Source: Pseudomonadota bacterium (GTDB lineage Bacteria > Pseudomonadota > Gammaproteobacteria > Steroidobacterales > Woeseiaceae). Taken from it: a stretch of 64,000 nt of DNA. Below the pieces are notes generated by a model. It had not been told where the DNA came from. It did not search any database and saw nothing but the letters and a program-made list of their open reading frames with translations. Positions 35,456-45,033 of this stretch are shown here, piece by piece (position 1 is the stretch's first letter; each line of letters begins with the position of its first letter). A program made the position numbers and the translations under genes. The stretch spans positions 1-64,000 of the forward strand of contig JADFSP010000009.1 of the NCBI GenBank assembly GCA_022560695.1, in the 5' to 3' direction.

Positions 35456-36346
35456 TTACCGGGGTTTGCGAAATTTCAGCGTCATGCGGTTGGATTCACC
35501 GACCGCCTCGTACTGAGCTTTCAGATCCGGGTCGTCACGGCTTGTCGCGAAAGTCGGTGGCAACCTCCAAACAAAGTCGTCTGTGCCCGGCTGATCGTTA
35601 TCATTGGCGTTCATGTCGCTCTCTGCGACGAATTCAAATCCGGCTTGCTCGATCTGTTCGATCACGAACTGCCTTTTCAAATAGCCTTTACTGCCATCCG
35701 CCCAGTCATCGGGCATGTCGTCACGGGCGTGATGCTGGACGACACCGAGAATACCGCCGGGCTTCAGAACCGCATACGACTCAGCGAGCGCAGTCGTGAG
35801 GAAATCGCCCTGCCCCGCATTCTCGAACCGCGCCAGGTTGTGCAGCACGCGGACAAGAAACACGGCATCGGCCGTGCCCGCGATGCCGTCAGGCATCGAG
35901 CCTAAATGATATGCGGCGACTGTCGCACCGTCATCGCCCCACCAGCCCTCTGCCTCGACGGGCCAGTTGCCAAGCCACGCGTTCCGCTCGGCAAGAAACT
36001 CCTCGTTCGCGAACGAAAACAGCGGCCACATCTCCAGCGAATAACTGGCACCGATCAGGTGCCCATTCCCACCCAGGTACGGCAGCAATACTTTCGTATA
36101 CCAGCCCCTGCCCGGAAGTCCTTCAACAATCGTCATGCCGGGCGCGATGCCGAAGAACTCGAGTGTTTCACGCGGGTGCCGATACCGATAGCGAGCCTTG
36201 ACCTCGTCAGGCTGCGCATCGAGCGCTTCCGCAATACGATCCTGCATGCTATCGGCAGCATCAACCGCGTCCGTTTCGGCCGACTTCTCCGTCGGCTGGC
36301 AGGCCGCGAGGAATACCGCAGATAAGAGAACTAGCGTCTTGTTCAT
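35456..36346 (-). CDS. Lipoprotein with class I SAM methyltransferase fold
   Basis: 296 residues. Lipoprotein signal (TLVLLSAVFLAAC). The body follows a SAM-dependent methyltransferase layout: GMTIVEGLPGRGWYTKVLLP (motif I, with the usual D/E-x-G-x-G-x-G altered to EGLPGRG), then VLKPGGILGVVQHHA. Periplasmic location is odd for a SAM enzyme, as SAM is cytoplasmic, so it may be a non-catalytic relative. A recurring family in proteobacteria. Confidence 0.78.
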   Translation of the reverse strand: MNKTLVLLSAVFLAACQPTEKSAETDAVDAADSMQDRIAEALDAQPDEVKARYRYRHPRETLEFFGIAPGMTIVEGLPGRGWYTKVLLPYLGGNGHLIGASYSLEMWPLFSFANEEFLAERNAWLGNWPVEAEGWWGDDGATVAAYHLGSMPDGIAGTADAVFLVRVLHNLARFENAGQGDFLTTALAESYAVLKPGGILGVVQHHARDDMPDDWADGSKGYLKRQFVIEQIEQAGFEFVAESDMNANDNDQPGTDDFVWRLPPTFATSRDDPDLKAQYEAVGESNRMTLKFRKPR

Positions 36347-36430
36347 GGGGCTTCTCATTGTGTCGGAATGCCCCGGATTATCGTTCCGCTGTTGTCAGGA
36401 CACAAGAGGCGCCGCTGCCGATTTCGCCTG

Positions 36431-36880
36431 TCAGTCCAGCGCGCGCAGCAGGACGAGCGTTTCCTCACGGACTTCCTCGATGCCAGCGAGGATCGCGTCC
36501 GCACTGGCCTGATCCGCGCCAAGCCCCTGCCAGTGCGCGCCCCAGGTCGCGACGAGCTGCTCCGATGTGTCGGGGAGCGGCGCCTCGAGAATCTGGGCAA
36601 GGTCACGAATCGTCAATACCAGCGCCCAGCCGGTTCTCGGCGTGCCCTTTTCGACGACATCCCTGTCGTAGTGGCTGTGAAACACGAGTTCCTGCAGTTC
36701 GCCGATTTTCCGCAGCACCTCGAACGACGCCATGCGCTGATTGCGGTTGTGCTCGGTCTCCTCATTGCGCCAGGTATTGTAACTAAGACTACTGACGGCA
36801 ATGAATACACTAATCAGGGCCACGAGATTGCGCCGCACCTGCTCCATGAATCGAGAGCCGGAGTTGGTCGAGTTGCTCAT
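36431..36880 (-). CDS. Single-pass membrane protein, unknown function
   Basis: 149 residues: one membrane segment (about 17-33, RNLVALISVFIAVSSLSYN) and a helical soluble part, likely periplasmic or cytoplasmic. Not recognised. It runs in the same direction as the MFS gene upstream (27-base gap) and may be co-transcribed with it. Confidence 0.65.
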   Translation of the reverse strand: MSNSTNSGSRFMEQVRRNLVALISVFIAVSSLSYNTWRNEETEHNRNQRMASFEVLRKIGELQELVFHSHYDRDVVEKGTPRTGWALVLTIRDLAQILEAPLPDTSEQLVATWGAHWQGLGADQASADAILAGIEEVREETLVLLRALD

Positions 36881-36907
36881 GCTTGTCGTCGCCGCATAAA
36901 TTTCGCC

Positions 36908-38236
36908 TCAGTCATCCAATATTGACCCCTCGTGGCCGTAATTTATTTCGCCACCCGAGTAGCGTGCGGCGCCAGGCCAGCGCGATGCCTCGCCAGTTCG
37001 CCGCAGCCATAACAACCAGCCGATCACGACCACGCCCGATGCCGCGATGACAGTCAGGAACAGAAAATAGTTCTGGTGGCCCACAATTCCCGGGTTCGCA
37101 TCCAGGATTCTACCGGCGATCGATGCGAAAAAGATTTCCGGCGTGAATCCAACCACCGAGATCATGCCGACGGCAGCGCCCGTCAGAAATTTCGGTGTCC
37201 GGTTTTCCTCGAGTAAGGCGAAGTAGATGCCACGCAATGCGAAGACCGCGATGAAACTGACAAAGAAATTGAAATAAACAACGTAGAGTACGGCTCCTTC
37301 GGGTGCCAGCACATGAAGCAAAAAGAAAACTCCGGCCAGAACCGAAAAAGTCACGCCGATTGATCGCGCGGCGTCGAAGCGGTCAGCTATCAGCCCGGCA
37401 CCGATTGGCGCGACAATGCGGACATAGGAACCGTAGGTCGCCAGCCTGGCGCCCTCCACTTCGTCCATGCCCAGAACCTGAACTGCGTAGAGAGAATAAT
37501 TGTCGAGACCTTTGTAAGCGCAGTACGCACAAACTATCACGGCCGCTTGCGCCCAGATGATCGGACGACGCAGGACGATGCTCATGCCGGACAGGGGATT
37601 GCCTCGTCTGGTCGAATCTTCGCTTGATGCGGGAATCATCAGCCAGGTCAGCGCGCCGGCTCCGAGCGTTACCGCCGAGTAGATCATGACGACCATGCGG
37701 AACGCGGCGCGACGTTCGGCGTCCGTTGCCAGCGTCGCATCTTCCGGCAGATACCACGCCAACACACTAACGGCCAGCGTGGCGACGATCGCTGCAACGG
37801 CGCCGCGTCCTGCCTCGAGGACGCCGAATGCAATTCCCTGTGACTCCGGCCCGCCCCATTCGCGTGCCGCACGGATCAGTGCTCCCCAGAGAAGAAAAAT
37901 CGTCGTGACTCCCCAGTACCCGTATAGCCACGCCATTTCCGCCGGGCCTGGCAGAGTCGCCATGTACAGGCCACCTGCCCCCGTTGTCACGAGCGAGGCG
38001 GTCAGCAATGCCCGGGCCGAAAAGCGGTCTGCCAGTGCTCCGCCGGGAAAATATCCGAGCATTGCGGTGACGCCGTAGACTGCGAACAAGTCTCCAAGCT
38101 GGGTGTTGCTGAAGTTGAAAACGTCGAGCAGGGTCGGCCGGAAGAACCGAGCTGTATGAAACGGCAGACTGAAAACCATCTCGCCCGCGATGACGAGAGT
38201 GAGCATCACGAGGTAACGAGACATGCGCATGCTCAT
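36908..38236 (-). CDS. Major facilitator superfamily transporter
   Basis: 442 residues, 12 predicted membrane segments. The MFS loop 2-3 motif is AVYGVTAMLGYFPGGALADRFSAR. It has the split of two six-helix halves with a longer loop near residues 200-215. Organic-acid or hexuronate carriers have similar loops, but substrate cannot be named. Divergent from the M64 peptidase gene. Confidence 0.87.
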   Translation of the reverse strand: MSMRMSRYLVMLTLVIAGEMVFSLPFHTARFFRPTLLDVFNFSNTQLGDLFAVYGVTAMLGYFPGGALADRFSARALLTASLVTTGAGGLYMATLPGPAEMAWLYGYWGVTTIFLLWGALIRAAREWGGPESQGIAFGVLEAGRGAVAAIVATLAVSVLAWYLPEDATLATDAERRAAFRMVVMIYSAVTLGAGALTWLMIPASSEDSTRRGNPLSGMSIVLRRPIIWAQAAVIVCAYCAYKGLDNYSLYAVQVLGMDEVEGARLATYGSYVRIVAPIGAGLIADRFDAARSIGVTFSVLAGVFFLLHVLAPEGAVLYVVYFNFFVSFIAVFALRGIYFALLEENRTPKFLTGAAVGMISVVGFTPEIFFASIAGRILDANPGIVGHQNYFLFLTVIAASGVVVIGWLLWLRRTGEASRWPGAARYSGGEINYGHEGSILDD

Positions 38237-38314
38237 ATCCTGTCGAGACGAAGAGACATCGCGCAGTATACGTCATGCCGTACAATGTAAATATTGGAGT
38301 CTCAGGGAAAAATC

Positions 38315-39727
38315 ATGTTGCACGTGCACGTAACAATCGCGCTGACCGCATTGACGCTTTGCGCGCACGCTGTCGCCGATTCTCCGGCGACGATGCGCGT
38401 CGACTTTTACCACTCCGGCAATCAGGAAAGCGAGATGTTCAGCCTCGATCAGGTTGTCATCGAGCCACTCGCGTGGTCCGGCAATATGCAGCGACCGATC
38501 GACATTACGCTGCGCGGCAAGTACTTGTTCGAAATTGTCGATATCGACAGTGGCGCTATCGCCTGGTCACGCAGCTTCAGCAGCATCTACGGCGAATGGG
38601 AAATGACTGGCGAAGCGACGCGTATGCACAGAACGTTTCACGAGTCACTACGCTTTCCGGCCCAGGAGAGCGAGTTCGAAATCGTATTGAAAAAACGCAC
38701 GCGGAGCCACGACTTCGTGGAGATCTGGCGCTTCGCGATCGATCCGGGTGATTACCTCGTTCATCGCGAATCGGCACGGCATGCAAACGATGTCGTTGCC
38801 ATCCTCAACAACGGCGATCCCGCCACCAAGGTCGACCTGCTATTGCTCGGCGACGGATACACAGCCGAAGAGCACGATGACTTTCTGGCCAGGGCGAGAG
38901 AACTGACCGATATTCTGTTCTCGACGTCGCCGTTCAAAGAGCGCAAGAGCGATTTCAATGTCTGGGCATTAGCGCCGCCGTCTGCGGAATCCGGCGTGTC
39001 ACGACCGTCGACGAATACTTACCGGGACTCGCCGCTGGGCGCCACCTACGATGCGTTCCGTGCCGTCCGCTATATCCTGACATACGAGAACAAAGCCATG
39101 CGCCGCATCGCATCATCGGCACCCTACGATTTCATCGAAATACTGACCAATACCGACGTTTACGGCGGTGGCGGTATTTACAGTCTATATAGCACCGCTG
39201 CCGCGAACAGTGAATGGGCCCCCTATCTGTTCATCCACGAGTTCGGCCATCACTTCGCGGGACTCGCCGACGAATACTATACGAGCGCCGCTGTCTACGA
39301 GTCGCCCGAGGTCATAGTCGAACCGTACGAGCCAAATGTTACGGCATTGCGAGATCCGTCCCTGCTCAAGTGGCGACGCCACGCAACACCGAACACTCCG
39401 CTACCGACGCCCTGGCCAAAAAACGAATTTGAAAAACACTCCGCGGCCGTGCAGGAACGACGCGCCCAGATGCGTGCGGCAGATGCCCCCGAGGCCGAAA
39501 TGAATGCACTGTTCCGGTATACGAAGGAATTCACCGAGGATCTGTTCAGGACGTCTGAATATCGCAGTGCCGTCGGTGCGTTCGAGGGCGCAAATTACGA
39601 GGCAAGGGGCTACTATCGCCCGGAGCAAAATTGCCTGATGTTCACGCGTACCGATTATTTTTGCTCGGTCTGTAAGGCCGCGATCGAGGATGTTATCGAC
39701 GAATACACGCTGTTGTCCCGGCAGTGA
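38315..39727 (+). CDS. Secreted peptidase M64 (IgA-peptidase family) zinc metalloprotease
   Basis: 470 residues from ATG 38315; an upstream in-frame ATG (38294) gives a longer pre-signal. Signal peptide (VTIALTALTLCAHAVA), an M64 N-terminal domain (about 25-135), then the catalytic domain. The zinc motif is HEFGHHFAGLADEYY (H308, E309, H312, then aspartate D319). An expected segment VDLLLLGDGYTAEEHDDF precedes it. Cuts proteins outside the inner membrane; the natural target is unknown. Confidence 0.9.
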   Translation: MLHVHVTIALTALTLCAHAVADSPATMRVDFYHSGNQESEMFSLDQVVIEPLAWSGNMQRPIDITLRGKYLFEIVDIDSGAIAWSRSFSSIYGEWEMTGEATRMHRTFHESLRFPAQESEFEIVLKKRTRSHDFVEIWRFAIDPGDYLVHRESARHANDVVAILNNGDPATKVDLLLLGDGYTAEEHDDFLARARELTDILFSTSPFKERKSDFNVWALAPPSAESGVSRPSTNTYRDSPLGATYDAFRAVRYILTYENKAMRRIASSAPYDFIEILTNTDVYGGGGIYSLYSTAAANSEWAPYLFIHEFGHHFAGLADEYYTSAAVYESPEVIVEPYEPNVTALRDPSLLKWRRHATPNTPLPTPWPKNEFEKHSAAVQERRAQMRAADAPEAEMNALFRYTKEFTEDLFRTSEYRSAVGAFEGANYEARGYYRPEQNCLMFTRTDYFCSVCKAAIEDVIDEYTLLSRQ

Positions 39728-39756
39728 AATGTATGCCCGCGGCAACGGACGCAGGG

Positions 39757-40518
39757 TCAGGTGCGCAGCTTGTAGCCCGTCTTGAAAATCCAGCGCACGA
39801 TGACGAGGCAAACGAGCAGGAACGTCACGGTCATCGCCAGGCTCAGGATGATGCTGACGTCCGCATTTTCGTAAAAGCTCCAGCGAAAACCGCTGATGAG
39901 GTAAACGAGCGGATTAAAGAGACTAATGGTCTGCCAAACAGGCGGTAACATGCTGATCGAATAGAAAGTGCCGCCCAGAAACGTCAACGGCATGATGACG
40001 AGTATCGGCACGACCGTCAGCTTCTCCCATCCGTCCGCCCAGATGCCCAGGACGAAACCGAACAGGCTGAAGGATACCGAGGTCAGAACCAGAAACAGCA
40101 CCATCACGAACGGGTGCGCAATCTCGATGTCCACGAAGAAACTGGCGGTGCCGAGAATGATGGTGCCGATAATGACGGACTTTGTCGACGCCGCACCAAC
40201 ATAGCCCAGCAAAATTTCGACAAACGAAACCGGCGCCGACAAGACTTCAAAAATCGTGCCCGTGAATTTCGGAAAGTAGATGCCAAACGAGGCATTGGAG
40301 ATACTCTCGGTCAGAATCGACAGCATGATCAGGCCAGGCACAATGAACGAGCCGTAACTGACACCGTCTATCTCCGGAATTCGTGATCCGATCGCGGCGC
40401 CGAAAATAACGAAATACAAAGACGTAGACAGCACCGGCGCCACAATGCTCTGCACGAGCGTGCGCCGCATGCGCGCCATTTCAAATTTGTAAATTGACCT
40501 GACGGCGTGGAAATTCAC
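39757..40518 (-). CDS. yadH: ABC-2 type exporter permease (YadH-like)
   Basis: 253 residues with six membrane segments; starts at GTG overlapping the ATPase stop by four bases. Typical ABC-2 features: [40 protein letters not shown], and [22 protein letters not shown]. coli YadGH is the closest familiar pair; the exported substrate is unknown. Confidence 0.9.
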   Translation of the reverse strand: MNFHAVRSIYKFEMARMRRTLVQSIVAPVLSTSLYFVIFGAAIGSRIPEIDGVSYGSFIVPGLIMLSILTESISNASFGIYFPKFTGTIFEVLSAPVSFVEILLGYVGAASTKSVIIGTIILGTASFFVDIEIAHPFVMVLFLVLTSVSFSLFGFVLGIWADGWEKLTVVPILVIMPLTFLGGTFYSISMLPPVWQTISLFNPLVYLISGFRWSFYENADVSIILSLAMTVTFLLVCLVIVRWIFKTGYKLRT

Positions 40519-41441
40519 TGCGGCCTCTTTACAAGATCAACGAATATTTCTTCGAGTGAAGTCTGCGATGTGTTGAGATCGTAGAACTTGATACCGGCAC
40601 TTTGCAACGCGCCGAGCAGCGCCGTAATCCCCGTGTGTTCACGCTGCGTATCGTACGTATAAGTCAGTTCGCTGCCATCGTCGCTGATGTCGAGCCCGTA
40701 ATCCATGACTTCGGGCGGCACTTCAGTCAGTGGTTCGTGCATATGCAACACGAGCTGCTTCTTGCCGAGTTCGCGCATCAGGCGCGTCTTTTCCTGCACG
40801 AGAATTATTTCGCCATGGTTGATGACGCCGACGCGGTCGGCCATTTTCTCTGCCTCTTCGATGTAGTGCGTCGTGAGAATCACCGTGACACCTGATTCAC
40901 GCAACTCCGATACGACATTCCACATGTCCTGGCGCAATTTCACGTCTACACCGGCCGTAGGCTCATCAAGGAAGAGCAATTGTGGCTCGTGCGACAGCGC
41001 TTTTGCGATCAGCACGCGCCGTTTCATGCCGCCGGACAAATTCATGATGCGCTCGTCTTTCCTGTCCCAAAGCGACAGTGACCGCAGTATTTTCTCTATG
41101 TGCGCAGGGTCAGCGGACTTGCCAAACAGGCCACGACTGAAGTTCGCAGTATTCCACACCGTCTCAAAGGTCTCGGTCGGCAACTCCTGTGGCACGAGAC
41201 CGATGAGCGCCCGGGTGACACGATAGTCGTCGACGATATCGTGGCCGTCCACGAGCACGGTTCCACTGGTCCTGTTGACGAGTCCGCACACGACGTTGAT
41301 CAACGTGGTCTTGCCGGCCCCATTCGGGCCAAGCAGTGCGAAAATCTCTCCGCGCTCAATTTCCAGACTGACATTCTTCAGTGCCTGAAGACCACCTGCG
41401 TAGGTTTTCGTCAGGTCACTGATTGTCAGAATCGGCTGCAT
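40515..41441 (-). CDS. yadG: ABC exporter ATP-binding subunit (YadG-like)
   Basis: 308 residues from the ATG at 41441 (a GTG at 41447 adds two codons). Walker [14 protein letters not shown], signature [16 protein letters not shown], Walker [14 protein letters not shown]-terminal extension of about 90 residues ([13 protein letters not shown]...) is normal for the DRA/NodI/YadG branch. Forms an exporter with the overlapping permease. Confidence 0.92.
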   Translation of the reverse strand: MQPILTISDLTKTYAGGLQALKNVSLEIERGEIFALLGPNGAGKTTLINVVCGLVNRTSGTVLVDGHDIVDDYRVTRALIGLVPQELPTETFETVWNTANFSRGLFGKSADPAHIEKILRSLSLWDRKDERIMNLSGGMKRRVLIAKALSHEPQLLFLDEPTAGVDVKLRQDMWNVVSELRESGVTVILTTHYIEEAEKMADRVGVINHGEIILVQEKTRLMRELGKKQLVLHMHEPLTEVPPEVMDYGLDISDDGSELTYTYDTQREHTGITALLGALQSAGIKFYDLNTSQTSLEEIFVDLVKRPQ

Positions 41442-41639
41442 CAACACAATACTACGCGAACCGCCACAACAACGTCGTGGGCACTGGCCGGTCTTTCGAG
41501 GCCGCAGCGGCTAATTTTCGACGTTGCGCGTGCCAACCTCGGCCGACCCTGTAATAATCGGAACGGATCAGTGGTCTTTACCCGTACAGTCTTCTGGCGT
41601 TGACTGGCCCAGGCGAATGAAGCCGGCAGGTGTCGTGTA

Positions 41640-42518
41640 ATGAGAGTGCTCGTAGCTGCATCCATTGTCGTTGTTATCGCGCTGATTGCAGTGGGTTTTT
41701 TCTGGGTGAACCGGCCGCAACTCGTAAGCATTCTCGCGCCGCCGCCGGCCGATTTCCCTCGGGATTCGTTTTCCCATGAAGCCTTCGAATCCGTGCTCGG
41801 TCTGTATCTCGACGACAAGGGGAATGTCGATTATGAGACGTGGCATTCCACGCCGGACTCAGTAGCCCGCCTGGACGCCTACCTGGCTGCCGTCAGCTTG
41901 TACAGTCCGGACAGTACGCCTGAGCGTTTCACCAGCAGAAATGAGGAACTCGTTTACTGGATTCAGGGCTACAACGCCTACGTCATCAAGAGCGTACTCG
42001 ATCACTGGCCCATCGACAGTGTGACCGACGTCAAGGCGCCGATCGAAGCAGTCACGGGCCTTGGGTTTTTCTACCGCCTGCGCTTTAAATTCGGTGGCGT
42101 GGCGTACAGTCTTTTCAGCGTCGAGAATGACAAGATCCGCGGGCAGTACCGTGACGCTCGCATTCACTTCGTATTGAACTGCGCCAGCGAGAGCTGCCCC
42201 GTGCTGCGCCCGGAGCTGCCCACGGGGCCGGAGCTCGATACTCTCCTGCAGGACGCTGCCATGCAGTTCGTCAGCGATCCACGCAACGTATCAATCGATC
42301 ACGAAGCAAAGAAGATAACGCTGTCCACTATTTTCAAGTGGTTTCGCAAAGACTTCATCAACGATCTGCAACTACACGGGCGATCGACGAACCGGGGCCT
42401 GATCGACTATGTGGCGAGCGTGGCGCCGGATGACCTGCGCAGTGAGCTGGACGGGACTGACGGTTACGAACTCGTGTTTCGGGAATACGACTGGGCGATC
42501 AATTCATCCGACTTGTAG
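41640..42518 (+). CDS. DUF547-domain secreted protein
   Basis: 292 residues: an N-terminal hydrophobic anchor (VLVAASIVVVIALIAVGFFWV) and a DUF547 domain (about 60-240) recognised by NEELVYWIQGYNAYVIKSVL, HFVLNCASESCPVLRPE and STIFKWFRKDF. Function is unknown; the conserved N-C-A-S-x-S-C-P region suggests a catalytic or metal role. Divergent from the YadGH genes; the stop overlaps the start of a REP-like repeat. Confidence 0.85.
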   Translation: MRVLVAASIVVVIALIAVGFFWVNRPQLVSILAPPPADFPRDSFSHEAFESVLGLYLDDKGNVDYETWHSTPDSVARLDAYLAAVSLYSPDSTPERFTSRNEELVYWIQGYNAYVIKSVLDHWPIDSVTDVKAPIEAVTGLGFFYRLRFKFGGVAYSLFSVENDKIRGQYRDARIHFVLNCASESCPVLRPELPTGPELDTLLQDAAMQFVSDPRNVSIDHEAKKITLSTIFKWFRKDFINDLQLHGRSTNRGLIDYVASVAPDDLRSELDGTDGYELVFREYDWAINSSDL

Positions 42519-42625
42519 GAGGGCCTTTAAGGTCAGGACGACCTTATGACGCGGAGCACAGGGATGTGCGAGAGCGACCAGGCCCGATTCATTCGCGGCT
42601 GAAGCTGCCCCTACGGCCGCGAATG
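42514..42625. repeat. Dispersed intergenic palindromic repeat, copy 2
   Basis: TTGTAGGAGGGCCTTTAAGG at the left edge, then AGGCCCGATTCATTCGCGG and CTGAAGCTGCCCCTACGG near the right. Shares its phrases with copy 1 at 8505-8581. The GTAGG.../...CCTAC ends and GCGGCTGAAGC core give a large imperfect hairpin. Confidence 0.6.
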
Positions 42626-42635
42626 CATGCAGACA

Positions 42636-43214
42636 TCAGGTGCGCTGGTTTCTGAGCTCTTCGATCAGATTGCGCTGCATCTCTGCACTGTCGCCGCCGC
42701 CGAAGATGAACAATCCCGACGAATAAGTCGTACCGTACGTGAGCACGACATTTGCGGTCTCGCCCAGCCCGACCAAGAATTCTTCGTCTGACAATTCGCT
42801 GAGCGGATGAATGAACGCACCCCACAGCTTGCCGTCCGCGATCGCATAGCGTGCGTCGAGCGCGGAATCGAAATTCGCCTGCAATATGCGCACGAGTTCC
42901 TCTTTTGGGACGTCTTCGATCGGGCCGATTGGAATGATGATTCGCATGCGATCCGCACTGACATCGTAAATGACCGCGACCTCGAGGTCGGCGACGCTAA
43001 ACGCCCAGACCGGGCCACTTGATTCCGCTTCCTCATCGATGCCGCGTATCAGCTGACCCAGGCGTTCCGCCGTCATTGGATTGTCGTTCAATGCCGGTGG
43101 CGGGCTCGAACCACCCTCGTCCTGTGCCGTCGCATTACCGCAGGCTGTCAAGCCGAGGACCAGTACCGTTGCGGCGGCCAGTATTGATCGAAGGATGTAC
43201 ATGAAGTGATACAT
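42636..43214 (-). CDS. Lipoprotein with a chaperone-like (CesT/YbjN-type) domain, tentative
   Basis: 192 residues. Lipoprotein signal (ILAAATVLVLGLTAC). The body (WAFSVADLEVAVIYDVSADR, LVRILQANFDSALDARYAIA, LWGAFIHPLSELSDEEFLVG) follows the strand-helix order seen in type III-secretion-chaperone-like folds. Assignment is by pattern only. Ends in a charged helix. Downstream of the desulfhydrase gene in the same direction (12-base gap). Confidence 0.55.
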   Translation of the reverse strand: MYHFMYILRSILAAATVLVLGLTACGNATAQDEGGSSPPPALNDNPMTAERLGQLIRGIDEEAESSGPVWAFSVADLEVAVIYDVSADRMRIIIPIGPIEDVPKEELVRILQANFDSALDARYAIADGKLWGAFIHPLSELSDEEFLVGLGETANVVLTYGTTYSSGLFIFGGGDSAEMQRNLIEELRNQRT

Positions 43215-43226
43215 GATCGTTCGCCC

Positions 43227-44225
43227 CTACGTGTTCAATTGATCGGCATAGGCAAACAATGCCACAGAGCCGCCCGTGTGCAGAAACACAATATTCTTCG
43301 CGCCCTCGAAGTAACCGCTGGTGACAAGGTCGATCATGCCTGCAAGCGCCTTGCCGCTGTAAACAGGATCGAACAGCAGCCCTTCGAGGCGCGCAAGAAG
43401 AAGCACGGCATCATTCATGGACTTCGTCGGAATCCCGTAGCCATCCCCAATGTAGTCACAGTTCGCAACGATGTCATCGCGTGAAACAACGCCTTTTTGA
43501 CCGATGTAGTCTGCCGTTTCGCACGCCAGGTCGTAGACCCGCTGCTCTTGCGTGTCCTTTGGCGCGTTCACGCCGATGCCGAGCAACGGCATGTCGCTGC
43601 GCATGGCCTTGAGGCCGACGATAAGCCCGGCCTGGGTACCAGCGCTGCCTGTCGCTGTCACAAGGTGATCCATGATCAGGCCCTGTTCATTGCATTGACC
43701 GAGCAGTTCCATCGCGCAATTCACATAGCCCAGAGCACCGACGCGATCCGAAGCGCCTCCGGGTACGATGTATGGGCTTCCGCCACCGGCTTTGACCTCG
43801 TCAGCGACTTTCAGCATTGCCTTGTCGAAGTCGGTGCCGGCAGGATACTCGCGAATATTTGCGCCGAAGAGCTTGTCGAGAAACACGTTACCCGACTCGG
43901 AGTAGGTTTGAGTCGGGTTCTCGACACGAAGTTCCAGCAGCACCTCGCAACGAAGGCCAAGTTTGCATGCCGCGGCCGCAGTCTGTCGCACGTGATTCGA
44001 CTGCACCGCACCGACCGTAACAATCGTGTCGGATTTGTGCTCGAGCGCTTCGGCCATGACGAATTCCAGCTTGCGCGTCTTGTTGCCGCCCGTCGCGAGG
44101 CCGGTGCAATCGTCGCGCTTGACATAGATCTCCGGTCCACCCAGGTGCTTGCTGAGTCGCGGCATGTGTTCCAGTGCCGTCGGCAGATGCGCCAGGCTGA
44201 TCCGTGGAAACCGTGATAACAACAT
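43227..44225 (-). CDS. dcyD: D-cysteine desulfhydrase / ACC-deaminase-like PLP enzyme
   Basis: 332 residues from ATG 44225, where the family begins (LLSRFPRISLAHLPTALEHM). PLP-lysine in TGGNKTRKLEF (K49), SNHVRQTAAAACKLG for phosphate and substrate, and ATGSAGTQAGLIVGL. Fold type II; family members break D-cysteine (to pyruvate, H2S, ammonia), L-cysteate (CuyA) or ACC. Substrate is undecided, but the next gene is an amino-acid racemase, which favours D-amino-acid turnover. Confidence 0.82.
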   Translation of the reverse strand: MLLSRFPRISLAHLPTALEHMPRLSKHLGGPEIYVKRDDCTGLATGGNKTRKLEFVMAEALEHKSDTIVTVGAVQSNHVRQTAAAACKLGLRCEVLLELRVENPTQTYSESGNVFLDKLFGANIREYPAGTDFDKAMLKVADEVKAGGGSPYIVPGGASDRVGALGYVNCAMELLGQCNEQGLIMDHLVTATGSAGTQAGLIVGLKAMRSDMPLLGIGVNAPKDTQEQRVYDLACETADYIGQKGVVSRDDIVANCDYIGDGYGIPTKSMNDAVLLLARLEGLLFDPVYSGKALAGMIDLVTSGYFEGAKNIVFLHTGGSVALFAYADQLNT

Positions 44226-44236
44226 GATGTTCGCCT

Positions 44237-44965
44237 TTATGGTTGCCGGTTCGGCAGCGGAATCTCGCCCAATGCGAGCCCGACGGTCCTGGCTGCCAGC
44301 GCATCGGTTGACGAGATCAGTGGCATGTCGAGCGCGGCGCCAGCGAGCACCAGTGGAATCTCCGTGCATCCGGCAATAATCGCCTGGGCGCCGCGCGCAA
44401 CCAGTGCCTTTGCGAGTCCGCCCATTGCCGTCGCAGCGCGCGCATCTGTCCGGCCCGCCTTGATCGATTTGATCAGCGCCATGAGATCGTCGAGTTCGCC
44501 TGCCGTCGGCAGAATCGATGTCCTGCCTGCTGCCTCAAGCGCCTGCTGATAAATTCCGGCCTGCAGGCATCCACTTGTCGCGAGAAGCCCGATAGCGCTG
44601 GCGTCGGGAGCCTCCGTTTCAGCTGCCTCGACAGACGCGTCAATAATGCTGACGAGCGGAATGCGCGTGGCTGCAAGTATGTCGTCCTGAAATACGTGGG
44701 CCGTATTGCACGGGATCACAAGGAAGTCCGCTCCACTGGCTTCGAGACGCGCGGCCATTGCTGCAAGCACTGGCCCCGGGTTCTCGCCGCCGGCAAGAAT
44801 CGCCGCCTGCCGGTCCGGCACGCGCGGATTGTGATCAACAAGCATGCGAATGTGGTCCTGATCCCCGGCCGCAGGCGTCAGGGCGATGACCTTCGCCATG
44901 AAATCGACCGTGGCATCCGGTCCCATGCCACCCAGCACGCCTGCAATCCTGTCTGTATCGGCCAT
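44237..44965 (-). CDS. Aspartate/glutamate racemase-family protein
   Basis: 242 residues with both catalytic cysteines of the cofactor-independent family: C86 (VIPCNTAH) and C200 (IAGCTEIPLV). Starts with GVLGGMGPDATVDF. It interconverts L- and D-acidic amino acids or a related acid. Eleven bases upstream of the desulfhydrase gene, so the pair likely act on the same substrate pool. Confidence 0.88.
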   Translation of the reverse strand: MADTDRIAGVLGGMGPDATVDFMAKVIALTPAAGDQDHIRMLVDHNPRVPDRQAAILAGGENPGPVLAAMAARLEASGADFLVIPCNTAHVFQDDILAATRIPLVSIIDASVEAAETEAPDASAIGLLATSGCLQAGIYQQALEAAGRTSILPTAGELDDLMALIKSIKAGRTDARAATAMGGLAKALVARGAQAIIAGCTEIPLVLAGAALDMPLISSTDALAARTVGLALGEIPLPNRQP

Positions 44966-44976
44966 ACCTGCTTCGC

Positions 44977-45006
44977 AAAAAGAGACGCGGGCCGAAGCCC
45001 GCGTCT
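44977..45006 (-). terminator. Terminator of the TonB receptor gene
   Basis: Perfect 10-bp stem AGACGCGGGC/GCCCGCGTCT with TTCG loop on the minus strand, followed by CTTTTT. Lies between the TonB-dependent receptor (ends 45034) and the racemase gene. Confidence 0.92.
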
Positions 45007-45033
45007 GATACTACATCGTGTGACAGTACTTGA

